This document shows, one piece after another, positions 26,452 through 34,805 of a stretch of 40,107 nucleotides of DNA. This stretch comes from Porticoccaceae bacterium (GTDB lineage Bacteria; Pseudomonadota; Gammaproteobacteria; Pseudomonadales; Porticoccaceae), in contig JAJFKC010000026.1 of NCBI GenBank assembly GCA_021773435.1, positions 1 through 40,107 on the forward strand, given 5' to 3'. The notes under the pieces were generated by a model that saw nothing but the letters and a program-made list of their open reading frames with translations, had not been told where the DNA came from and made no database searches. The position numbers and the translations under genes were made by a program. The number at the start of each line of letters is the position of its first letter. Position 1 is the first letter of the stretch.

Positions 26452-27669
26452 ATGACCAGAAAACACGTGCTCGACGGCGTCAAGGTGCTCGATTTCACTC
26501 ATGTGCTAGCGGGACCGACCTGTACACGGCTCATGGTCGAAACCGGTGCTGAGGTCACTAAGGTAGAGGCTGCTCCGGCGGGTGACATGGTGCGCTTTAT
26601 GCCCTTTATTAAAGACGGTCGCAGCGCCTATTACATTCAACAGAACCGAGGCAAAAAAGCCATCTGTCTCAACTTACGCGATAAACGCGCTCAGGAAGTC
26701 GTCCACAAGCTGGTTAAAGATGTCGATGTCGTGGTCGAAAACTTTACCCCCGGCGTGATGAAACGGCTCAATATCGACTACGAGACTCTCAAAGCTATCA
26801 ACCCCAACCTAATCATGTGTTCTATCTCGGCTTTTGGTCAGGAGGGCCCGCTTTCAAATCTGCCCGGTTTTGACTATATCGCCCAGGCCTATGCCGGTGT
26901 TATCGATATGATTGGTGAAGAGGATGGCTCACCCTATTTCCCTGGCCTCGGCATGGGTGATGTATCAACCGGTGCCCACGCCTACGGGGCTATCACCGCA
27001 GCACTATTCCATCGAGAACGAGGTGGCGAAGGTCAACATCTCGATATCGCGCTGTTGGATTGCTTATTTCATTGTCACGAATTGAACGTTCAGGCTTACG
27101 ATGGCTCTGGTGGTGAACTCGTGCCCCACCGTTCTGGTGCACACCATTTTGCTGTGGCGCCGCTGGGTTTGTTTAAAGGTAAAGAAAAATACCTGGTCAT
27201 TATCGCCATTGGCGCGCAGTGGGATAACTTGCTAAAGGTCATCGGTAAAGAAGAATTTAACGATGACCCCCGATTTGTCGATAATGCCGGGCGCACCGAA
27301 CACAAAGAAGTTCTCCTTGAGGCCATTGAAGCGTGGCTCGCCACAACAGAAAGTGACGATGAAGCGGTGCGCATCCTCCAGGAAAACCACGTACCGGTTG
27401 CGCCCGTGCTCAGTGTGCCTGAAGCCATGGCTCATCCACATCTTATCCAGCGGCAAACCGTCCGCACCGTAACAGATCGTGCTTTTGGTGAGGTGAAAGT
27501 GCCAGGCATGCCGCTACGATTTTCTGCCTTTCCTGAATTCCCCGATTTACAGGCGGGTTTTCTAGGCGAACACAATAACGAGGTGCTGAGTAGCGTCGGC
27601 TATTCTGAGAGCGATATTAAAACACTTAGCGATGATGGTGTGCTGGCGTCAGAGCCGGTCCCTGACTAG
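26452..27669 (+). CDS. CaiB/BaiF CoA-transferase, array copy 1
   Basis: Class III CoA-transferase, 405 aa with the start at 26452. That ATG follows AGAGGAATTCAACT and its protein lines up with the sister genes (RKHVLDG against QKHILDG and PKHVMDG); the open frame extends 42 codons upstream but that part is not family-like. Catalytic aspartate D170 sits in GLGMGDVSTG. Other blocks are VLAGPTCTRL, RSAYYIQQNRGKK, VVENFTPGVM, CSISAFGQEGP and APVLSVPEAMAHPHL. It is the first gene of the plus-strand array and probably activates a carboxylic acid made or used by the neighbouring hydrolases. Confidence 0.92.
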   Translation: MTRKHVLDGVKVLDFTHVLAGPTCTRLMVETGAEVTKVEAAPAGDMVRFMPFIKDGRSAYYIQQNRGKKAICLNLRDKRAQEVVHKLVKDVDVVVENFTPGVMKRLNIDYETLKAINPNLIMCSISAFGQEGPLSNLPGFDYIAQAYAGVIDMIGEEDGSPYFPGLGMGDVSTGAHAYGAITAALFHRERGGEGQHLDIALLDCLFHCHELNVQAYDGSGGELVPHRSGAHHFAVAPLGLFKGKEKYLVIIAIGAQWDNLLKVIGKEEFNDDPRFVDNAGRTEHKEVLLEAIEAWLATTESDDEAVRILQENHVPVAPVLSVPEAMAHPHLIQRQTVRTVTDRAFGEVKVPGMPLRFSAFPEFPDLQAGFLGEHNNEVLSSVGYSESDIKTLSDDGVLASEPVPD

Positions 27670-27732
27670 AAACCGTTGTAACTGTAGCAGACTGCTAGCA
27701 CCCGAAAGACTGTTGATATAAAACCGACTGAA

Positions 27733-27751
27733 GGCCTGATTAAATCAGGCC
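27733..27751. repeat. Short inverted repeat between CoA-transferases 1 and 2
   Basis: GGCCTGAT and ATCAGGCC flank a three-base TAA. There is no T-run after it, so it is a poor terminator; it may be a transcript-stability hairpin or a protein site between the first and second genes. Confidence 0.4.
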
Positions 27752-27776
27752 CAGATCAATTAAAGCAGGCTAAACC

Positions 27777-28991
27777 ATGACCCAAAAACATATCCTTGAT
27801 GGTTATAAAATAATCGACTTTACTCAATATTTAGCTGGACCCAGCGCGACACGCCTAATGGCGGAAATGGGTGCCGATATTATCAAAGTGGAGATCGCCC
27901 CCCACGGTGACCCCAGTCGGGCATTTCCCTACCGTAAAGACAAACGCAGCGCCTATTTCGTCCAGCAAAATCGCGGCAAGAAAAGTCTCTGCCTCGATAT
28001 TAAGAACGCACAAAGTAAGCAGGTGTTAACCGATCTCATCAAGCAATGTGATGTGTTGATCGAAAATTTTGCCCCCGGTGTAATCGGCCGATTGGGGTTT
28101 GACTGGGAGACTGTCCACAAACTAAATCCCAAATTAGTGATGTGCTCTATGTCGGCCTTTGGCCAGTCAGGGCCACTAAGCCATCTACCCGGCTTTGACT
28201 ATATCGCCCAGGCTTACGCTGGTGTGACCTCGGTGATCGGCGAGCCAGATAAGCCACCCAGCCTGCCCATGTTAGGCATTGGCGATGTCACCACGGGTGT
28301 TCATGCCTGTGGGGCGCTGGGCTATGCGTTGCTCGATGTGCACCGCACTGGCGAGGGTCAATTGCTGGATATCTCCCTGCTCGACTGCTACTTCCATCAG
28401 CATGAAATGAATGTCCAGGCCTACTCGGCCAGCAAGGGCAAGGTGGTGCCGAGACGCTCTGGGTCCCACCATTATGCCGTCGCACCAACGGGTATTTATA
28501 GAGGCCCGGAAGGCTACATCATGATTTTAGCGCTGATGCACCAATGGCCCCAAATGTGTAAAGCCATGAATCGAGAGGACATGATTGAGGATCCCATGTT
28601 TGCTAGTAACGACGCACGAGTGAAAAACCTCAAGGAACTCATCGTCATCATCGAAGGCTGGCTACAATCATTTGATAGCGATGAAGCGGCCATCGCCGCT
28701 TTGCAGGCAGTACGCGTACCGGTGGCACCTATTCTGACCGTTCCTCAGGCAGTCGCGCATCCTCACCATCGTCAGCGGGGTACCGTTCGAACCATATCTG
28801 ATCGCATGCTGGGCGAATTTGATATCCCAGGCGTGCCTCTGCGCTATTCAAAATTCCCAGACCTGCTACCCCTCGACGCGCCTTTTTTAGGTGAGCAAAA
28901 CCGCGAAATTTTAAGCGACTGGCTCGGTTATCCCAGCGACAAGATTGAGGCTATGGAAAACGAAGGTGTACTGATTAACGCCCACCATTAA
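27777..28991 (+). CDS. CaiB/BaiF CoA-transferase, array copy 2
   Basis: 404 aa. All family blocks are present: QYLAGPSATRLMAEMG, KRSAYFVQQNRGKK, LIENFAPGVIGR, CSMSAFGQSGP, MLGIGDVTTG with D170, APILTVPQAVAHPHHRQRG and GEFDIPGVPLRYS. It reads closer to copies 3 and 4 than to copy 1 (GADIIKVEIAPHGDP against GADVIKIEIGPHGDP). A modest GCAGG precedes the ATG. It follows copy 1 after 107 bases and precedes copy 3 after 61 bases, so copies 2-4 at least are probably one transcript. Substrate unknown. Confidence 0.92.
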   Translation: MTQKHILDGYKIIDFTQYLAGPSATRLMAEMGADIIKVEIAPHGDPSRAFPYRKDKRSAYFVQQNRGKKSLCLDIKNAQSKQVLTDLIKQCDVLIENFAPGVIGRLGFDWETVHKLNPKLVMCSMSAFGQSGPLSHLPGFDYIAQAYAGVTSVIGEPDKPPSLPMLGIGDVTTGVHACGALGYALLDVHRTGEGQLLDISLLDCYFHQHEMNVQAYSASKGKVVPRRSGSHHYAVAPTGIYRGPEGYIMILALMHQWPQMCKAMNREDMIEDPMFASNDARVKNLKELIVIIEGWLQSFDSDEAAIAALQAVRVPVAPILTVPQAVAHPHHRQRGTVRTISDRMLGEFDIPGVPLRYSKFPDLLPLDAPFLGEQNREILSDWLGYPSDKIEAMENEGVLINAHH

Positions 28992-29052
28992 TTGTGAAGA
29001 TGCGCCAATTGCGTTGATACGCCGAATGCCACAGACCATTAGAGACAATATT

Positions 29053-30288
29053 ATGAAACCTAAACATGTAATGGACGGTTATCGCGTCCTTGATATCACC
29101 CAGTATCTCGCCGGACCAGCAGCCACCAATCTGATGGTGCAAATGGGTGCTGACGTGATAAAAATAGAGATCGGTCCCCACGGTGATCCAATCCGCACTT
29201 TCCCCTACGCCATCGACATACCCGGCACCAAAGAAAAACGTAGCGCCTACTTTATTCAGCAAAATCGGGGCAAGAAAAGTGTCTGCCTCAATCCTAAATC
29301 CGAAGAAGGCCTGGAAATTATTAAAGAATTAATCAAGCAGTCGGATGTATTTATTGAAAACTTCGCCCCCGGCGTGGTCGGCAGACTAGGCCTCGGCTGG
29401 GACGTCGTTAAAGAACTCAACCCAAATATTATTATGTGCTCGATCTCCGCCTTTGGTCAGGAAGGCCCCCTTGCCGAATTTCCGGGCTTTGATTTCATTG
29501 CCCAGGCATACGCCGCTGTGACCGATTTAATTGGCGAAAAAGACTCACCGCCATCCATGCCCATGCTCGCCTTTGGCGATGTCGGCACCGGTGTTCACGC
29601 CATGACCGCAGTGGGCTATGCCCTGCTGGATCGAGAGCGTAATAACAACGGCGGTCAGCTGGTCGATGTATCACTGCTCGACACTTATATGCACCATCAT
29701 GAGGTGAGTGTTCAAATCTACTCGGCGACAAAAGGCAAGGTCATCCCAACCCGCAACGGCTCCCAGCACACCGCGGTCGCACCGACGGGGATATTCAAGT
29801 CCAAAGACAGTCACCTGATTATATTGGCCTTGCTTCATCAATGGCCGGTCTTATGCCGCACCATGGAGCGAGAAGATATGATCGACGACCCCCGCTTCAA
29901 AGACAACGATGCGCGCATCAAAAACCTGCCGGAAATGATTGTCGCTATTGAAGCGTGGCTACAGACCCAGGACAGTGACGCAGCAGCCCTGGCGAAGCTC
30001 GAAGCCGCTCGTGTGCCCTGCGCGCCGATTCTGACCGTGCCAGAAGCCATGGAACACCCCCATATGATTGCTCGCAAAACCATTCGCACCGTTAACGACC
30101 CGATCATGGGTGAATTCCAGATTCCGGGGATGCCCCTGCGCTTTTCCAAATACGAGGTAGACGAAAATATTCAGATACCTAACCTGGGTCAACACAATGA
30201 AGAGGTGCTGACAACCCGTCTCAATTACTCATCTGACAAAATCACCGAGTTGCGCAATAAAGACGTGCTATATCAGAAAGCCGTTTAA
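29053..30288 (+). CDS. CaiB/BaiF CoA-transferase, array copy 3
   Basis: 411 aa from the ATG at 29053; the frame is open 13 codons upstream, but the MKPKHVMDG start matches its paralogues. Catalytic aspartate D176 lies in MLAFGDVGTG. It carries about seven extra residues (IDIPGTK, 54-60) just before KRSAYFIQQNRGKK, a loop absent from the other copies and close to where CoA binds in this family, so its specificity may differ. Usual blocks VFIENFAPGVVGR, CSISAFGQEGP and GEFQIPGMPLRFS are intact. The ribosome site is weak, which suggests translation partly coupled to copy 2. Confidence 0.9.
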   Translation: MKPKHVMDGYRVLDITQYLAGPAATNLMVQMGADVIKIEIGPHGDPIRTFPYAIDIPGTKEKRSAYFIQQNRGKKSVCLNPKSEEGLEIIKELIKQSDVFIENFAPGVVGRLGLGWDVVKELNPNIIMCSISAFGQEGPLAEFPGFDFIAQAYAAVTDLIGEKDSPPSMPMLAFGDVGTGVHAMTAVGYALLDRERNNNGGQLVDVSLLDTYMHHHEVSVQIYSATKGKVIPTRNGSQHTAVAPTGIFKSKDSHLIILALLHQWPVLCRTMEREDMIDDPRFKDNDARIKNLPEMIVAIEAWLQTQDSDAAALAKLEAARVPCAPILTVPEAMEHPHMIARKTIRTVNDPIMGEFQIPGMPLRFSKYEVDENIQIPNLGQHNEEVLTTRLNYSSDKITELRNKDVLYQKAV

Positions 30289-30321
30289 GCCAGCTCGCCG
30301 ACAACTACCAGAGATTTATTT

Positions 30322-31288
30322 ATGAGCAACTCCCCAGACCCGAAACACATCCTGGATGGTTATCGCATTCTTGATTTCACCCAGTATCTCGCCGGACCAA
30401 CCACTTCACGACTCGCCGTAGAAATGGGCGCTGAAGTAATTAAGGTTGAATTGACTCCAGCCGGTGATCCGGTACATGCCATGCCCCACCGACGTAATGG
30501 ATATGATTGGCGACCCGGAGCAACCACCCTACTTTCCCATGCTCGGCATTGGTGATGTTAGCGCCGGTGTTCACGCCCTGGCCGCCACCAACAGCGCACT
30601 GCTCTATCATCTGAAAACGGGCAAAGGTCAGTACATAGACATCTCATTGCTTGATGCCTACTTCCACAGCCACGAGATCAACGTTCAGGCCTATTCGGGT
30701 AGCAAGGGCAAAATCCGCCCCGAGCGGTCTGGACACCACCACTATGCCGCCTAACCACTGGGTCTGTTTAAATGTCAGGATGGCTACTTGTTTATGGTGG
30801 TCATGGCCAGACAATGGGGCGTCTTATGTAAAGCCATGGAGCGGGAAGATATGGCAGACAGCCCAGACTACGATACCAATCTAAAAAGGGTGCAGCGCAA
30901 AGATGAACTGGTTGAAATCATCGAGGCCTGGCTGAGCAACTTCAAGCGAGATGATGCCCTTAAATTACTCGAAGATTTACACATCCCGGTAGCGCCTGTG
31001 CTCAGCGTGCCGGAAGCCATGGAACACCCCCATCTGATCGAACGCGAGGTGGTTCGCACGATCCACGATCGCGGCTATGGCGAGCTACAAATACCTGGCG
31101 TGCCGCTGCGATTTTCTGAATTTCCGGACAAGCTCGATTTGCAGGCACCTTATCTCGGCGAATTCAACAGGGAAGTGTTTGGCAATATTCTCGGCATGGA
31201 TAACCAGGCTATTGACGCCCTGGAAGCCGAAGGGGTCTTGAAAGCAGAGCCATTTCCCGACGGCGTGCAAATCCCGACCGGCAGATGA
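30322..31288 (+). pseudogene. CaiB/BaiF CoA-transferase, array copy 4, broken
   Basis: The first 58 codons (QYLAGPTTSRLAVEMGAEVI and on to GDPVHAMPHRR) match the N-terminus of the sisters. At about 30496-30499 the homology jumps to the segment DMIGDPEQPPYFPMLGIGD in another frame. By comparison with copy 2 about 97 codons (roughly 287 bp, not a multiple of three) are missing, including QQNRGKK, ENFAPGV and AFGQ. The second part then meets an in-frame TAA at 30752-30754, exactly where the sisters have an alanine before P-G (HHYAA, stop, PLGLF). After it, homology runs to the normal C-terminus at 31288. Two independent lesions argue for a real pseudogene rather than one sequencing slip. The rest of the coding sequence is well kept, so inactivation looks recent. 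Confidence 0.85.
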
Positions 31289-31375
31289 TGAACAATTCAT
31301 TAAGAAAAAACAGATCGCAATGGGCTAATCAGCCCCAATTTTGCAATAAAATATTTTCGGTATCTATCGGTGGTT

Positions 31376-32353
31376 TCAACTCACGATGAATGACAGTAGG
31401 TCTCGAGTTAAGAATTGGAATTTGGTACGACACTGCTGCCAGTATTTATCCGCCCTTTGCTTACGACCAATCGCACTGGCAACGATATATTTACTAGCCG
31501 AAATCAAGGCGGAAATCATGGTTTGTATGATAAAGAGGGGTTTAAAAAATAACGAAAACAATGCAGTCGCAACTCGCCCTTCGTGTTTACGAAGATATAA
31601 AAACATACTTCTTTTATTTGCCAGACGCATACGAGCGCGAGCCAAGGATGAACTTGCACCGCCAACATGGAAAACCGTAGTCGTGGGAATGTACTTTACC
31701 AAATAACCCGCCTCCCCGATTCGCCGACACAGATCTACTTCTTCATAATACATAAAATAGATGGGATCAAAACCACCCAACTTGTCCAATATATATTTTG
31801 GTATGGCCATGGCTGCGCCCATTACGGTGTCAACGGTTTGTTCGCGAGAAAAATCAAAATTTTTCTGCCGATAGCGTTCATAAGTTGGTTTTAAAAACGG
31901 CAATACGTGGAGGGGCGTATCGCTATACAGAAATGCTTTAAAATCAGGATGCCCACGAACTGACCGTTGAATGCTGCCATCGGCTTCAACCAGCCTGCAG
32001 CCTAGGACTCCTAAATTCGGATTGTCTATAAACATCTGGAGGATTACCTCAAGCGTGTTTGAAGTAATTAACGCGTCACTGTTTAGGAAAAAAACAACAT
32101 CACCGGTCGCTTTTTGAATTGCCAAATTATTTGCTCGGCCAAATCCGATATTGGCACCGCTCTCAATAACTATAACTTGCGGGTAATTCTCCCTGATAGC
32201 ATCCACAGTGCCGTCGTCGCTATCATTATCGACGACAATCACTTCCACACATTCTCGCATAGCCTCGGGGGTGTGCTCCGATATGCTTTTAAGACATGAT
32301 AATGTAAGGTTTTTGGTATTCCATGAAACGATAGAGATAGAAATGGTTTTCAT
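31376..32353 (-). CDS. Glycosyltransferase family 2 (WbbL/rhamnosyltransferase-like)
   Basis: Transfers a sugar from a nucleotide donor to a growing glycan, GT-A fold, 325 aa. Seen: SIVSWNTKNLTLSCLKSI at the N-terminus, VDNDSDDGT at about 41-49, and NSD at 91-93 as the DxD-like metal motif. The acceptor-side GGFDPIYFMYYEEVDLCRRIGEAG carries the ED-type catalytic acid. A hydrophobic C-terminal tail (ALFSLFFKPLFIIQTMI) suggests membrane attachment. Its ATG overlaps the stop of the methyltransferase gene by four bases (ATGA), so the two are one operon. Function in O-antigen, capsule or exopolysaccharide synthesis is the usual role; it does not fit the catabolic neighbours. Confidence 0.9.
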   Translation of the reverse strand: MKTISISIVSWNTKNLTLSCLKSISEHTPEAMRECVEVIVVDNDSDDGTVDAIRENYPQVIVIESGANIGFGRANNLAIQKATGDVVFFLNSDALITSNTLEVILQMFIDNPNLGVLGCRLVEADGSIQRSVRGHPDFKAFLYSDTPLHVLPFLKPTYERYRQKNFDFSREQTVDTVMGAAMAIPKYILDKLGGFDPIYFMYYEEVDLCRRIGEAGYLVKYIPTTTVFHVGGASSSLARARMRLANKRSMFLYLRKHEGRVATALFSLFFKPLFIIQTMISALISASKYIVASAIGRKQRADKYWQQCRTKFQFLTRDLLSFIVS

Positions 32354-33015
32354 GCTTTAGGGGCTACCGGTTTTCGAGCTACCAGCAATAAATGCTTCGC
32401 AAAATCGATGCCAAGGGCTTTGTGGACGGGGTAAAACAACACGCGATGTAACAACTTCCCCCAAAATGAATCACTGTAGAGTCTATAAATACTCTTTAAT
32501 TCAAAACCCGCCATACAGGACACAGCACCTAATTCGTCATAACACCAGGGCGTAATATGCGTTGCGTCACGCAAATAGTTGGGTGGGTAGTAGATATTTG
32601 GCGTGGTAACAAACAGCAAGCCTCCAGGCGCCATCACCTCGTAGCATTTCGTCAATATCTGCTTCGCGATTTCAGGTCTTACATGCTCTATCACCTCAAT
32701 CATGTAGATCATCTCGTAGACACCCGAGATATCATCGAGCTCGTAAAAATCCTGCTCCGTATTAAGATCAATGTCATAACTTTTATACTGTGTATTTGGC
32801 CACCACTTCTTCAGGCGGTTTTGCAAAGCTCGACCACCTGCGCCAACCTCTAAAACCTGCGCCCCGTCATGACCGTATTTATGGATAACTGTGCTATAGC
32901 GCCTGGCAATTGGCACATCCCAAATTTTTCGATATCGCTTTTGCACCTTTGTGCGTGCCGCGTAGAGTTCACTCCAACTGATATTAGATTGATCCAATTT
33001 GAAAGCCTTATGCAA
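32350..33015 (-). CDS. Class I SAM-dependent methyltransferase
   Basis: SAM-binding Rossmann methyltransferase, at least 221 aa. Motif I is VLEVGAGG (54-61), the acidic strand-2 end is KSYDIDLN, and IEVIEHVRPE plus LTKCYEVMAPGGLLFVTTPN form the later motifs; this set is typical of methyltransferases in glycan clusters. The listed start is TTG at 33013-33015 with no ribosome site. The frame stays open upstream to 33118. An AGGAGGT (33073-33079) stands four bases before an ATT codon (33067-33069), which would give 18 more residues beginning SNCYTCWNGI. I cannot decide between these starts. Overlaps the glycosyltransferase (ATGA). First gene of the two-gene unit. Confidence 0.85.
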   Translation of the reverse strand: MHKAFKLDQSNISWSELYAARTKVQKRYRKIWDVPIARRYSTVIHKYGHDGAQVLEVGAGGRALQNRLKKWWPNTQYKSYDIDLNTEQDFYELDDISGVYEMIYMIEVIEHVRPEIAKQILTKCYEVMAPGGLLFVTTPNIYYPPNYLRDATHITPWCYDELGAVSCMAGFELKSIYRLYSDSFWGKLLHRVLFYPVHKALGIDFAKHLLLVARKPVAPKA

Positions 33016-33259
33016 TAGATTTTTTGCAGGTGAAGGTATACCGTTCCAACAAGTATAACAATTTGAAATAATACCTCCTATTAAAGTGCAATCATGGAGC
33101 CTGCGCCACAGGTAAGATTATCTTAACATCGACAACAATAGTTGCTGAAACAGTTCAGGATCAAACGGAAAATTGGTGCAGCGATAATTAACCGGGCTGC
33201 CAAAGAGCATCCGAGCATAAGTAGTCACCTGGAAATTGATCAATCAAGGAGAGACCTCA

Positions 33260-34702
33260 ATGGTCACAATTTATGTAGAAAAAATGCCTTCGCAAAATAA
33301 ATATCGGCCAAGTATTTGGCACCAAAAACTGGGCAAAGTCACTATGGGCACAGTCACTAAAAGAAATTACGCTCGATTGCTGGCAACATTTCTGACCATA
33401 CTGCTGAGCCTGCTGATAACCATGCCGCAAGCTAAAGCTGACCCGGAACTCACCGTCATGGGCGCGGTACAAGCCGGTAATGCCGATGCCACTATTCCGC
33501 CCTGGACGGGGGGCATCACCACACCACCTGCCGGTTATCAAGTCGGCAAAACCCACCTCGATCCGTTTGCTGAAGATAAAGTGCTATTTACCATCGATTC
33601 TTCCAACATGACCGAGTTCAAAGATAGGCTGTCGGCGGGGCACATCGCAATGATGGAAAAGCACCCCAACACTTATAAGCTGAATATATATCCTACTCAA
33701 CGCAGTGCTTCGCACCCTAAACGCGTTCTCGAACATACCGAGAAATACAGTGCCCAAGCGCGCCTGGTCAATGACGGCGCGGGTCTTGAAGGCATTGTCC
33801 AGGGTTGTCCGTTTCCCCAACCGACCAATGGCGAACAGGCTATCTGGAATTCCCGCGTCAGCTTCAAGGGAGGCAGCGTGAGAAGACACATGAATTCCGC
33901 TGTGCCAACCGACAAGGGAAAATACCAGTTGAACGTTTCCCTCCAGGAGATAGTGTTTCCCCGTCAGGAAGATGGCACCAGCCTCGAAAATTTCGACGGC
34001 GTAATGATGCGGGGCATAAGCTACATCAAATCACCGAGAAAGGCAGCCGGCGTCATGCTCCTATATCACGCCAATCTAAACACCGTTAATGAAGAAAGAA
34101 AGGCGTGGGCCTATAATCCAAATAAACGCCGTGTATCGCGAGCACCCGACGTCGATGGCAGCGCGCCTGCTACCGCCTCCAGCGGCATACACCTAGTTGA
34201 TCAAAATGGTATGTTCTCCGGCAAAATAACAAATTTCAACTGGGCGTTATTGGGCAAGAAGGAGATGTATGTGCCCTACAATGCCTACCAATTCCATAGC
34301 GACGGAGTCAGTGTCGATGACATCGTTAAACCAGGACATGTCAATCAAGAGCTGGGGCGCTACGAATTACATCGAGTCTGGGAGGTGGAAGCAACACGCA
34401 AAGACGGCGTTGACCATCCTCACAAGCGCAGAGTTTATTATCTGGATGAGGACTCGTGGCGAATATTGACTGCTGAACATTATGACGATGCTGAACAGCT
34501 AGACCGCTTCTCAGAGTCACATAATATTAACTACTATGAGGTGCCGGTATTGGCATCGACTCTCGATACCTACTACCAATTCAGCACCAATCGCTATTTT
34601 GTTCGCGGCCTCGACAACCAGCACCCGGTTAGCGACTATTCTTTTAGCGAAAGTGCCAAATACTTTCAACCCGGTGGCCTGAAGCGAAAAGCCAGGCGAT
34701 AG
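33260..34702 (+). CDS. DUF1329 family exported protein
   Basis: Protein of the DUF1329 family (PF07044, LolA/LolB-like outer-membrane-associated fold), 480 aa. I place the start at 33260, where AAGGAGAG lies eight bases upstream; an inner ATG at 33344 gives a more ordinary signal peptide. The hydrophobic core LLATFLTILLSLLITM with AKA cleavage (about residue 60 from the first start) marks export. The mature part has the typical IPPWTGGITTPP near the start, HYDDAEQL- and RVYYLDEDSWRI-like blocks, and an aromatic C-terminal third. DUF1329 genes usually sit with DUF1302 and RND-type partners in clusters for hydrophobic compounds; no such partner is in this window. It is convergent with the SMP-30-like gene. 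Confidence 0.86.
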   Translation: MVTIYVEKMPSQNKYRPSIWHQKLGKVTMGTVTKRNYARLLATFLTILLSLLITMPQAKADPELTVMGAVQAGNADATIPPWTGGITTPPAGYQVGKTHLDPFAEDKVLFTIDSSNMTEFKDRLSAGHIAMMEKHPNTYKLNIYPTQRSASHPKRVLEHTEKYSAQARLVNDGAGLEGIVQGCPFPQPTNGEQAIWNSRVSFKGGSVRRHMNSAVPTDKGKYQLNVSLQEIVFPRQEDGTSLENFDGVMMRGISYIKSPRKAAGVMLLYHANLNTVNEERKAWAYNPNKRRVSRAPDVDGSAPATASSGIHLVDQNGMFSGKITNFNWALLGKKEMYVPYNAYQFHSDGVSVDDIVKPGHVNQELGRYELHRVWEVEATRKDGVDHPHKRRVYYLDEDSWRILTAEHYDDAEQLDRFSESHNINYYEVPVLASTLDTYYQFSTNRYFVRGLDNQHPVSDYSFSESAKYFQPGGLKRKARR

Positions 34703-34733
34703 CAAACTTAGAAGCTCAGGCAACAAGCCCACC

Positions 34734-34774
34734 CGGAGGTTCTATACGTAGCGTCATCACACATCGAACCTCCG
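34734..34774. repeat. Inverted repeat between convergent genes
   Basis: CGGAGGTTC (34734-34742) and GAACCTCCG (34766-34774) form a perfect nine-base stem with a 23-base loop. No T-run follows on either strand, so it is not a standard intrinsic terminator, though it sits just after the DUF1329 stop. Confidence 0.4.
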
Positions 34775-34805
34775 CTCTATCGTAAGTCGCCGAGTCGGTC
34801 TTAGC

